64,000 nt of DNA, taken from NCBI GenBank assembly GCA_037481615.1, contig JBBFLI010000020.1. One strand, 5' to 3'. Numbering within the stretch: the stretch's first letter is position 1; each line of letters starts with the position of its first letter. The notes under the pieces are model-generated. The model saw nothing but the letters and a program-made list of their open reading frames with translations, was not told where the DNA came from and searched no databases. Source of the stretch: SpSt-501 sp037481615 (lineage in GTDB: Bacteria > Desulfobacterota > Desulfobacteria > Desulfobacterales > SpSt-501). Position numbers and translations under genes: made by a program. This document shows positions 16,404-23,664 of the stretch, one piece after another.

Positions 16404-18263
16404 GTGGCTCGAGAGCGAACTTTTTATGATGAGCGGCCCGATTACAGCCGGCTGCGGCTTGTCATCCCGGGTTCCTTTCGTCACCGAGCGGCGGAGAGGC
16501 TCGCCTTCCTGTACGGCGACCGGGATGCCGCGGCTTGGATGCCCGAGCTCGAGCGGGTCCTCCAGGTGCATCACGCCTGCAGGCCGCCCGCGATGCTCGC
16601 CAAGGAGCTTGCCTACGTTCCCCCGCGGCGCTTTCACCAGGGGCACATCCTGCCCGTAACATACGGCGACCTGGTGCAAGGAGCGGGGCCGACACCGCTG
16701 GCGGTCCTGAGACGTTTCGTCGAACGCTACGCGGGCGATGCGGTCAACACGATCCACCTGCTTCCCTTCTTTCCCTGTTCCTCGGACCGTGGCTTCGCCG
16801 TGATCGACGATCGCCGGGTGGACGTGCGGCTGGGTTCCTGGCAGGACATCTGTGACGCCAAGCAACGCTACGACCTCATGTTCGATGCCGTGCTGAGCCA
16901 CGGCTCCTCGCGAAGCGAGCTGTTCCAAGAGTTTTTGAACGGAAACCCGCAGTTCAAGGATTTCTTCATCGCCTTCGCTCGCCCGACGAGCTCACCCCCG
17001 CTAAGCGGCGCAAGATCTTCCGCCCCCGGACTTCAGACATCCTCACGCGGTTCGAGACGATCGATGGGCCCCGGTGGGTGTGGACCACCTTTTCGCCCGA
17101 TCAGGTGGACTTCAACTTTCGCAACCCGGCCGTCCTCCTGCGGATACTCGAAAGCCTGCTCTTTTACGTCCGCAAGGGCGCCGATCTGCTGCGGCTCGAT
17201 GCGGTCCCCTCCATCTGGGCGGAACCCGGAACGGAGAGCGTGCATCTGCCCCAGACCCATGACATCGTGAAACTGCTGCGCGACGTGTTCGACCCGGCGG
17301 CTTCCGGGGTTGCCCTCGTCACCGAGACCAACGTGCCGCATGACCAGAACGTCGCCTACTTCGGAAACGGCCGCGACGAAGCCCACATCGTCTACAACTT
17401 CGCCCTGCCGCCGCTTGTGCTGCACGCCTTTTTCACCGGGGACGCCGGGGCCTTGTCCCGCTGTGCGACGACGATGGATCCGCCTTCCGAGGAGACGGCT
17501 TTCCTCAACATCCTCGACACCCATGACGGCATCGGGCTGCAGGGGGCGCGCGGAATCCCGCCGGGCAAGGAGCTCGACTTTCTCGTAGAACAGGCGCGCT
17601 CCCGGGGGGCCCGGGTTTCCTACAAGTCCACGCAGGAGGGTGGGCGCGAGCCTTACGAAATCAATTCCACCTGGTGGAGCGCTCTCAACCCCGACAGCGA
17701 AGGGGAGGGGATCGGGCTCCAGATCGAACGCTATCTCGCCTCCCGCGCCGTGGCCCTGGTGCTGCGGGGGGTGCCCGGAATTTCCATCCACGGGGCCCTC
17801 GGGACCGAAAATGATTACGGGGCCGCCAAGGCATCGGGCGTGAACCGCGACCTGAACCGCGGCATCATCGAAGAGGAGGAGCGTGCGGCGGAGGAGCTTC
17901 GGGACCGGGGCTCGAAGCTATCGCTTCTCTTCCGCGGCTGTTCGCCCTGCTGCGCACCGCGCCCGAAGGCGATGAATCGGTATTGACGCTGACGGGGTGG
18001 GCCCGGAGGAGACCCGGCTTCGCCTTTCGCTCGCCGAGGCGGACCTCCCGGGTGGGGAGTTCCGTGACCTCCTGAGCGGGCGCATCTTCCCGGCCTCAGG
18101 CGACACCCTGTCGCTCACCCTTCCCCCCTACGGCCGCCTTTGGCTGAAATGGAGAGGGGGACGTAGAGAGGGGGACGTCCATTTAGATATCGTTATGAGC
18201 CCAGAAAGTGATATCAGAATGGACGTCCCCTCTTTGTGTTTTGGTCTGTTGCATTTGATTTGA
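16404..18263 (+). pseudogene. GH13 subfamily 18 (sucrose phosphorylase-like) gene with three frameshifts
   Basis: The first frame (from GTG 16404) has NTIHLLPFFPCSSDRGFAV and FDAVLSHGSSRSELFQEF and fails near 16978 (AFARPT where a base is missing before SPDELTP). The second frame carries the nucleophile region LLRLDAVPSIW, acid/base ALVTETNVPH and LNILDTHDGIG, then fails near 17938. A third frame gives LFALLRTAPEGDESVLTLTG and a fourth shift near 17990 leads to GPEETRLRLSLAEADL and the C-terminal PPYGRLWLKW. The enzymes split sucrose or glucosylglycerate with phosphate. Catalytic residues survive, so decay is recent or the shifts are sequence errors. The last frame reads on through the repeat at 18168 to 18263. 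Confidence 0.8.
18168..18232. repeat. Complete palindromic element, GAGGGG variant
   Basis: Arms GGGGACGTCCATT and AATGGACGTCCCC face each other, with inner GATATC repeats and a short loop. The left arm has one extra G. Here the outer base pair reads GAG...CTC rather than TAG...CTA, so no stop is supplied and the phosphorylase-like frame reads through. A partial duplicate of GAGGGGGACG lies just upstream at 18154-18163. Confidence 0.85.
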
Positions 18264-18289
18264 TTCAGCGGGATTGGTAGATCTATAAA
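18260..18289 (+). promoter_or_regulatory. Putative sigma-70 promoter for the secreted protein gene at 18347
   Basis: TTGATT (18260-18265), 18 bp, TATAAA (18284-18289), in a distinctly AT-rich stretch 58 bp before the start codon. Confidence 0.5.
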
Positions 18290-18346
18290 TCGATCACACT
18301 CCTGTTATCCCCCCTTCCTGCAACCTCCGGTCCCGGGAGGTGCGAA

Positions 18347-19852
18347 ATGAGACGGGTTTCAGGCCTCCACCGTCTTTTCCGATGCATCCTCTGGCTTTGC
18401 GCCATCGTTTTTTCAGGCGGCGGGGCACTCTGCGCCCAGACCAAGGCCCCTGCAGGGAGTGCGCCGCCTGCGGGCATGCGCAAGGTCGTCACGGAGAAGG
18501 CCACTTTCGTCGCCTATGTCCCAGAGGGCTGGGGGGCGGTCGAGGGTGCGGATTATGGCGCGCGGTTTATTGCCGCTTCCGACCCCGGTGGGAGATTCGA
18601 GGCGGTCCTGGCCGTTGGCACTGCGCCTTTCCCGGGGGACGCGGTCGGCGCGGCACGGGCCATCCTGGAAAAAGTCGGCCGCCATCTCCCCGATCTCGAA
18701 ATCGCCAACGCCCGGGTCACCCCCGATCGGCGCAAGGTGGTCTTCGACGGCGTCTACAGCCATCCCCAGAAAGGCCGCCGTGAACTCCGCTCCTGGGTCG
18801 GGGTGGAACAGGGGATCGTGACCTGCTCGCGCATCGAGGCGCCGGCCGGCAGGCTGGAAGCCGAAAAAGCGACGCTGCTGACCGTTCTCGCCAACATCCG
18901 GGTTCTGAAAGGGGCCTTCGCCACCGGCGGTGCTCCCCAGATCCCGCCGCTCGTTTCCTACCGGCTGCGGGACGGCTCGGCTTCCTTTCAAATGCCGCAG
19001 GGCTGGAAGTGCCAGGACTTCGGCAAGGGTGCCTTCATCGCGAGCGATCCCGGAGAAACCACGAGTTTCTCGGTCGGCGGGGCCGAGGTTCTTTCCCCCC
19101 AGCTCGGGGTGCGGGTTCCGGGGGTGGTCGTGGCCCCCTACATGCCGCCCCACCAGGCGTGGCGGCTGTTGACGGAGCAGACCGGGCTGGTTTCCCGGCT
19201 GCAGTTCGAAAAGGTCATCCCGCGACAGGACATCGCCCAAGAGATGGCCCGCGGCGTCTACACGGCCGGGCCGGTGGCGGTCGAGGAGCTGATCTACACC
19301 TGTGATGTCAAGGGAAGGCGATCCAAGGGCTACACGTTCGGTTTCTCCTTCGGCAGTCGGCTGGGGCACAGCTGGAACTTCCGGCACATGACGGTGGGGG
19401 CCCCGGTCGACCGCTTCGACGGCATGGTGCCGACCTTTTCCGCCATGCTCCAGTCGTTCCGGTTCAACGAGCAGTGGATGGCGAACTACATCGCTCAGGG
19501 CAACCGGCGCCTGCAAGAGCTTCAGCAGAAGACGGCCTCGATGGCCGGCCGCAACGCCGAGGATATCCGCCGCATGATGCAGGCCGCCTACGACGAGCGG
19601 CAGCGCAGCATGGACTACATCGACTACCAGCGAACGAACACCATCCGCGGTCAGCAGGACTGGGTTTCCGACATGGAGGGCGGCACCGTTTACCGCACGG
19701 ACAACTGGGGCACCAGAAACACCGCAACCGGCGAATCCTGGGAGGGACAGCCCTACGACTACGTCCACTTCAAGGGCCGGAACCCGAAATACAACGAACA
19801 GATGACGCCGATCGACAGCCGTGCCCTCTGGGAGCGCCATCGGGCAAAATAG
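18347..19852 (+). CDS. Secreted protein of unknown function
   Basis: A 501-residue protein with a signal peptide (residues 1-30, ending GALCAQ), supported by GGGAGG before ATG 18347. The body has two similar lobes, each pairing a 'VAYVPEGWGAV' or 'SFQMPQGWKCQDF' strand segment with a later LTVLANIRVL or FSAMLQSFRF helix. This pattern is common in PsbP/Mog1-like secreted domains. The C-terminal 100 residues are polar, rich in Gln, Asn and Tyr, with a 'WEGQPYDYVHFKGRNPKYNEQM' ending. No catalytic motif is recognised. Its stop TAG is the first triplet of the palindrome at 19850. Confidence 0.65.
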   Translation: MRRVSGLHRLFRCILWLCAIVFSGGGALCAQTKAPAGSAPPAGMRKVVTEKATFVAYVPEGWGAVEGADYGARFIAASDPGGRFEAVLAVGTAPFPGDAVGAARAILEKVGRHLPDLEIANARVTPDRRKVVFDGVYSHPQKGRRELRSWVGVEQGIVTCSRIEAPAGRLEAEKATLLTVLANIRVLKGAFATGGAPQIPPLVSYRLRDGSASFQMPQGWKCQDFGKGAFIASDPGETTSFSVGGAEVLSPQLGVRVPGVVVAPYMPPHQAWRLLTEQTGLVSRLQFEKVIPRQDIAQEMARGVYTAGPVAVEELIYTCDVKGRRSKGYTFGFSFGSRLGHSWNFRHMTVGAPVDRFDGMVPTFSAMLQSFRFNEQWMANYIAQGNRRLQELQQKTASMAGRNAEDIRRMMQAAYDERQRSMDYIDYQRTNTIRGQQDWVSDMEGGTVYRTDNWGTRNTATGESWEGQPYDYVHFKGRNPKYNEQMTPIDSRALWERHRAK

Positions 19853-19915
19853 GGGACGTCCATTGATATATCATTTTATGGGCTACGATAATGATGTAAG
19901 AATGGACGTCCCCTA
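19850..19915. repeat. Complete 66-bp palindromic element between two convergent stop codons
   Basis: TAGGGGACGTCCATT at the left and AATGGACGTCCCCTA at the right form 15-bp perfect arms, with imperfect inner pairing of ATATATCATT and ATGATGTA around a short loop. The left TAG ends the plus-strand secreted protein gene and the right CTA is the TAG stop of the minus-strand CYTH gene. It may fold as a bidirectional terminator-like hairpin in both transcripts. The form recalls REP or MITE-like elements mobilised by Y1 transposases, but no such transposase is present in the window. Confidence 0.88.
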
Positions 19916-20350
19916 AATGAGGAGGGAGTTGAAATAGCGGGGGTCTCCGGTGACCTCGGGGCCGAGCCATGGAGGCCGGGGGAAGGCCTCGCCGGGGTGG
20001 GAGAGCTCGATCTCGGCGAGGACGAGGCCGGCGTGGCGGCCGTGGAACTCGTCGATCTCCCAGCGGAAGCCCCCGAAGGGGACCTCGTGGCGGGTCTTAT
20101 CCAAGACCCCCCCCTCGCAGAGCCCGAGAAGCTGCTCGGCCTCCAGGGCGGGGATCTCGTATTCGAATTCGGAGCGGACGGCCCCCCGGGTGAGGCCCTT
20201 GATCGCAAGGAAGGCCCGGCCGCCGGCGATCCGTACGCGTACGGTGCGCTCCGGGTCCCGGTTGAGATAACCCTGGCGTATCCGGACCCCGTCGCCGCCG
20301 CGCCAGCCGGCCCCCACCACCAGAAACTTGCGTTCGATTTCGATTCCCAT
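19913..20350 (-). CDS. CYTH-domain protein (triphosphate tunnel family)
   Basis: A 145-residue CYTH protein that starts with the family signature EIERK (ExExK, residues 4-8). Further conserved charged strands include RVRIAGGRAFLAIKG, RSEFEYEIP and WEIDEFHGRHAGLVLAEIEL. CYTH enzymes use a beta-tunnel with opposing acidic and basic rows to hydrolyse inorganic triphosphate, or make cAMP in a few members. The short single-domain form most often acts as a tripolyphosphatase. Its TAG stop is formed by the palindromic element at 19850-19915. Confidence 0.85.
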   Translation of the reverse strand: MGIEIERKFLVVGAGWRGGDGVRIRQGYLNRDPERTVRVRIAGGRAFLAIKGLTRGAVRSEFEYEIPALEAEQLLGLCEGGVLDKTRHEVPFGGFRWEIDEFHGRHAGLVLAEIELSHPGEAFPRPPWLGPEVTGDPRYFNSLLI

Positions 20351-20478
20351 TCAGGGAAGATCCCCTCTTCGCCGCCCGCCCCCGCCCCCCGGCGGATGAG
20401 CGGTCTTTCTCCCCCCGAAATCGGCCTCACAGGCCCCAAGGGCGGGTCGTCGCCGCGCCAGGCCCGGCGTGCGCCCCC

Positions 20479-20940
20479 TCAAGCCGCCGATTGCGGCTGC
20501 CGGGTTTTCCTTCCGAGAAGCATATAGGTCACCTGGGCGACGGCAACGAGTGTGCCTCCCTCGTCGAAGAGCTCGACCGCCACCGGGCAGAGGGTGCGTC
20601 CGAACTTGATCACCTGCGCCCGGGCGGTGACATCGGTCAAACAGGGAGCGAGAAAGCGGATGTTCATGTCCGTGGTCGTGAGCCGGGTGTCGGGGCCGGT
20701 GCGCGTGAGAATCGCAAAACAGGCGATGCTGTCGGCCACGGTCATGAGGAGCCCCCCATGGAAGGATTCGTAGATCCCATCCCAGGCCCTTCTCCGCGGC
20801 ACGCGGGCCTCGCAGCAGCCGTCGGCGAAGTAGAGGATCTCCATCTGGAGCGTGTCCACGATGGGAATGCGCCGGATCCTCTCCAGGAGCCGATCCGCGG
20901 GAACCTGCGCCGCGGGCGCCGGACGGCATTTCGCTTCCAT
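20479..20940 (-). CDS. PaaI-type hotdog thioesterase
   Basis: A 153-residue hotdog-fold protein. ATG 20938-20940 is chosen because GGAGGCGGGAG precedes it, and upstream sequence is low-complexity. The family pattern is YESFHGGLLMTVADSIACFAI (His-Gly-Gly and catalytic Asp region), then LTTTDMNIRFLAPC and GRTLCPVAVELFDEGGTLVAVAQVTYML. Such enzymes hydrolyse acyl-CoA thioesters in the cytoplasm; the substrate cannot be inferred. It lies 128 bp upstream of the CYTH gene in the same orientation. Confidence 0.85.
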   Translation of the reverse strand: MEAKCRPAPAAQVPADRLLERIRRIPIVDTLQMEILYFADGCCEARVPRRRAWDGIYESFHGGLLMTVADSIACFAILTRTGPDTRLTTTDMNIRFLAPCLTDVTARAQVIKFGRTLCPVAVELFDEGGTLVAVAQVTYMLLGRKTRQPQSAA

Positions 20941-21040
20941 GGATCTCCCGCCTCCTGCTCTTTCCCCGGGGGACTTCGCGCCGGGACGCACCCATCGCCG
21001 TCCCCCCCCGCGTTGAGGTAAAGGCCCCCGCACCGTGATG

Positions 21041-21404
21041 TCAAGCCCTTTTCTGAAACGCCGGTTTCAACCCCGTATTCGATACCCCGTTTCGCTCTTC
21101 GCCGCTTCGGCTGTGCCTGATCGCCATAATGGGGGTTTTTTCGTTGATTGCGGCATGTATTTTGCTTGGCTATCGGGCACTTCGTGCTTGACAGGGCGGT
21201 TCTCGCAGGGTAGGTAGCGCGACTGTCCGCCGCAAGTCAGACGCCCTGCACCGAGGGGTTTGCGGCGTGCGCGCAGCGTGAGAACAACCCCCAGCTCGCA
21301 GAGGGGAGAACCGGCCCTTTCGGCGGCCGCAGCAGCATCATCAAGAAGGAGGGCGGGGCGCAGGAGGCAAGCGCCCGGTCGGTTCCAGACGAGAGGTTCG
21401 ACCC
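21041..21404 (+). other. Long leader region of the NlpC/P60 gene with possible structured RNA
   Basis: This 364-bp gap holds no gene. Within it, CGCCGCAA (21227-21234) pairs perfectly with TTGCGGCG further on, and GTTCTCGC (near 21200) could pair with GCGTGAGAAC (near 21276). The enclosed AGTCAGACGCCCTGC resembles the conserved 3' box of cobalamin riboswitches, but the other hallmark elements are not visible. It could be a cis-regulatory RNA controlling the hydrolase gene or a coincidence of GC-rich sequence. Confidence 0.3.
21188..21216 (+). promoter_or_regulatory. Candidate promoter for the NlpC/P60 leader transcript
   Basis: TTGACA (21188-21193), 17 bp, TAGGTA (21211-21216). The predicted start near 21223 leaves a leader of about 180 bases before GTG 21405. 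Confidence 0.4.
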
Positions 21405-22817
21405 GTGGTTTCACGACGAAACGTATCGCCTGACGAACACGCTTCATCCCAAACCCATCGACGGACCGGCGGCGGCCGCGCCATCCTCGCGGCGGCGGCC
21501 GCCTTTTTTCTGCTGACTCTTTTCTGCCCTGTCGTGGATGCCAGCTCGGAGCCCTCCGGGACCCCCCCCCGGGAAGGCCAACCCGTCCCCACCTTACGGC
21601 AGAAGAAACCCTCGGGCGTGGCGAATCCGGCCAAGACCGTCCCGACGGCCCGCAAGCCGAGTCCCGCCAAGAACGAATCGAGCAAACCCCCGGCCGCGGC
21701 GAAGAAGAAGCCGCAACCGGCGCCCGTCGTAAACAACAAGACCAAGGCCAAGGCCGAGACCCTGGTCGCGGAGCTTTCCCCCGTGCTGCCCACGAGCCTC
21801 GAGCAGGAGATCGGAAAGTTCTTCGGTCTGCGCTACCGGCTGGGCGGCGACGGGCGCGAGGGTTTCGATTGCTCGGGCCTGGTCAAGCGGATCTACGAGG
21901 ACGCCTTCGGCATCCGCATTCCGCGAAGCTCGATCGAACTGAGCCGTTTCGATCACCTGCAGCCGGTTTCCCCCGAGGAGCTCAAGCCCGGCGATCTCGT
22001 CTTCTTCGGGCCGAACCGCAAGCGCGTGAACCATGTCGGCCTTTACCTCTCCGGGGGTCGTTTTCTGCACGCCGCCCGCTCCGAGGGGGTGACCATCAGC
22101 AGCCTCGAGGACCAGTACTGGAAATCGCGCTTCATGTTCTCACGCCGGATGCGGGGGTTGGAACTCGAAGAGGAGCGGGAGGATTTCGCAACGGTCGCCT
22201 TCGAGCGCGAGTTGAGAAAGGACGCTTACATCGCCGGTCTGGGAAAGGATGAGCTCGACGTGCGGTTTCTCGAGGCCGGCATCGAAATCAACGACACCAT
22301 CGAGCTTCTCGTGAGCGGCTTCTTCCTGAGCGCGCTCGACCCCGCCGGCATCATCCCGGCCGCGATGGACGCCGCTTCCGGAGCGGAGGAAGGCAACGAG
22401 CTGAAATCCGGGGACGCCGGCTTCCGCGTGGGGGCCGCTTTCTCCCCCTTCGAGTGGATCAAGCTCATCCCCTCCATCTTCCAATCGGAGAGCGACAAGG
22501 GCGAGCGGAGCGAGAGGCAGCAGCGGATGGGGCTCGAGACGTGGATGATCCTGCCCGAATCGCGGGTCGCGGTCTTTCTCGCCGCCCACGCCCGCAACCA
22601 GGAGGATCTGCTGCAGCGGCCGCTCGAGATTAACCCGGACATGCAGACCGCGGATTTCTCTCTCGGGCTGCACTACCAGTTCTCGGATGCGCTGCGCTTC
22701 TCCCTCTGGGGGTCGCACGCCTATCGGCCCGAAACGGGTGTCGCGACGGACGACACCGGGCGCCGCGCCTCCTCGAGCCTCGACCAGCTTTCCTTCCAGT
22801 TCCGGCTGCAGTTCTGA
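21405..22817 (+). CDS. NlpC/P60 cell-wall hydrolase with C-terminal membrane-barrel-like domain
   Basis: A 470-residue exported protein. An N-terminal hydrophobic segment (about 27-47) is followed by a Lys/Pro/Ala-rich linker to residue 115. The NlpC/P60 domain (about 130-250) has FGLRYRLGGDGREGFDCSGLV with the catalytic Cys and RVNHVGLYL with the His, so it should cut the gamma-D-Glu-diamino acid bond of peptidoglycan. The rest ends in aromatic-rich alternating strands closing with LSFQFRLQF, a typical outer-membrane barrel terminus. This pairing suggests anchoring in the outer membrane. GTG start with GAGAGG 8 bases upstream. Confidence 0.85.
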   Translation: MVSRRNVSPDEHASSQTHRRTGGGRAILAAAAAFFLLTLFCPVVDASSEPSGTPPREGQPVPTLRQKKPSGVANPAKTVPTARKPSPAKNESSKPPAAAKKKPQPAPVVNNKTKAKAETLVAELSPVLPTSLEQEIGKFFGLRYRLGGDGREGFDCSGLVKRIYEDAFGIRIPRSSIELSRFDHLQPVSPEELKPGDLVFFGPNRKRVNHVGLYLSGGRFLHAARSEGVTISSLEDQYWKSRFMFSRRMRGLELEEEREDFATVAFERELRKDAYIAGLGKDELDVRFLEAGIEINDTIELLVSGFFLSALDPAGIIPAAMDAASGAEEGNELKSGDAGFRVGAAFSPFEWIKLIPSIFQSESDKGERSERQQRMGLETWMILPESRVAVFLAAHARNQEDLLQRPLEINPDMQTADFSLGLHYQFSDALRFSLWGSHAYRPETGVATDDTGRRASSSLDQLSFQFRLQF

Positions 22818-22858
22818 CCCCCGGCCGGCGGGGGCGCGCCTCCGGGCGTCCCGGCCCC

Positions 22859-23206
22859 TCAGGCCCGCGGACGGGTGTCGCCGACGATGAAGGGGGTCGA
22901 GCGCAGGCCGATGCTTCCCTTGCGTACCCAGAGGCGGAACATGGGCAGGGTCGCCCCCTCCATGTCCACGAGGCTCGGCAGCTCCTCCACGTAGGCGATG
23001 TCTTTTTTCTCGAACTCGTAGTAGACCGTGTTCGCGCTGTAGGGGTCGACCATCAGGAGGACCCGCTCGGGATCGAAGGGATGCTTGCGCGGCGTGCCGG
23101 AGAAAGCCACGCAGTCGAGCCTGAGGCTCTGGGGATCCCGCGGCCGATGCCAGGTCTGAACGGGAAAGAAATCAGCGGATGCAGAAGAAGAAGGTTTCTC
23201 GGACAT
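22859..23206 (-). CDS. Conserved hypothetical protein (115 aa)
   Basis: A small soluble protein with a low-complexity first 15 residues and a compact, charged core that includes HRPRDPQSLRLDCVAFSG, HPFDPERVLLMVDPYSANT, YYEFEKKDIAYVEELPS and RLWVRKGSIGLRSTPF. I recognise it only as a conserved deltaproteobacterial-type family, not by function. The start is firm because AAAGGAG lies 6 bases before ATG 23206. Its 5' end overlaps the divergent YhbY gene by 28 bp if that gene starts at 23179. Confidence 0.7.
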   Translation of the reverse strand: MSEKPSSSASADFFPVQTWHRPRDPQSLRLDCVAFSGTPRKHPFDPERVLLMVDPYSANTVYYEFEKKDIAYVEELPSLVDMEGATLPMFRLWVRKGSIGLRSTPFIVGDTRPRA

Positions 23207-23664
23207 CTTCGGCTCCTTTGAAGCCCCGGCGCCGCAAGACCGGGGCGGGTTCGATCCGCAGCGGGAAAAACGAAACGGTCTCGGGCCCGGCCCCCGCCCT
23301 TCCGCCGCCGGAGAAACCCCGGCACGCGCTCACCCCCGGGCAGGCGAAACGGCTGCGCGGCCTCGCCCACGGCCTGCCGCCGGCCGTCTGGATCGGTCGC
23401 CGCGGCCTGACCGCAGCCGTGCTGGCGGAGATGGAAGAGGCGCTGCTCGCCCACGAGCTGGTCAAGGTGCGCCTGCGCGACCAGCCCGACCGCCGGGAGC
23501 GGAGCCGGCTGCTCGAGGAGCTCGCCGCGAGAACCGCAAGCTGCCTCGCCGGTGCGCTCGGGCACACGGCCGTCTTCTTCCGCCCCCACCCCGACCCCGC
23601 ACGCCGCCGCATCGACCCTAAGGCCGGGTCGCGCCCTCCCCGGGACCCGAAACGAGGATCCTGA
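23179..23664 (+). CDS. yhbY: YhbY/CRM-domain RNA-binding protein
   Basis: After a basic, Pro-rich N-terminal extension (residues 1-48) comes a CRM domain: LTPGQAKRLRGLAHGLPPAVWIGRRGLTAAVL, then ELVKVRLRDQ and ARTASCLAGALGHTAVFFRP. YhbY-type proteins associate with pre-50S ribosomal particles. The IGRRGLT loop stands in place of the more usual IGKxGLT GxxG-like loop. The exact start is uncertain: ATG 23179 overlaps the divergent neighbour and lacks a good ribosome site, and a start at TTG 23218 would remove 13 residues. Its 3' end overlaps the converging transglycosylase gene by 47 bp. Confidence 0.8.
   Translation: MQKKKVSRTSSAPLKPRRRKTGAGSIRSGKNETVSGPAPALPPPEKPRHALTPGQAKRLRGLAHGLPPAVWIGRRGLTAAVLAEMEEALLAHELVKVRLRDQPDRRERSRLLEELAARTASCLAGALGHTAVFFRPHPDPARRRIDPKAGSRPPRDPKRGS

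Noticed and set aside
13612..19915. CRISPR array interpretation of the repeated GGGGACGTCC elements
   Set aside because: Copies are 1.7-2.7 kb apart with genes between them and no regular spacers or cas genes.
21188..21300. Confident cobalamin riboswitch
   Set aside because: Only a box-like segment is present; the other conserved cobalamin elements such as GGTGAAAATCC and GGGAAGG were not found.
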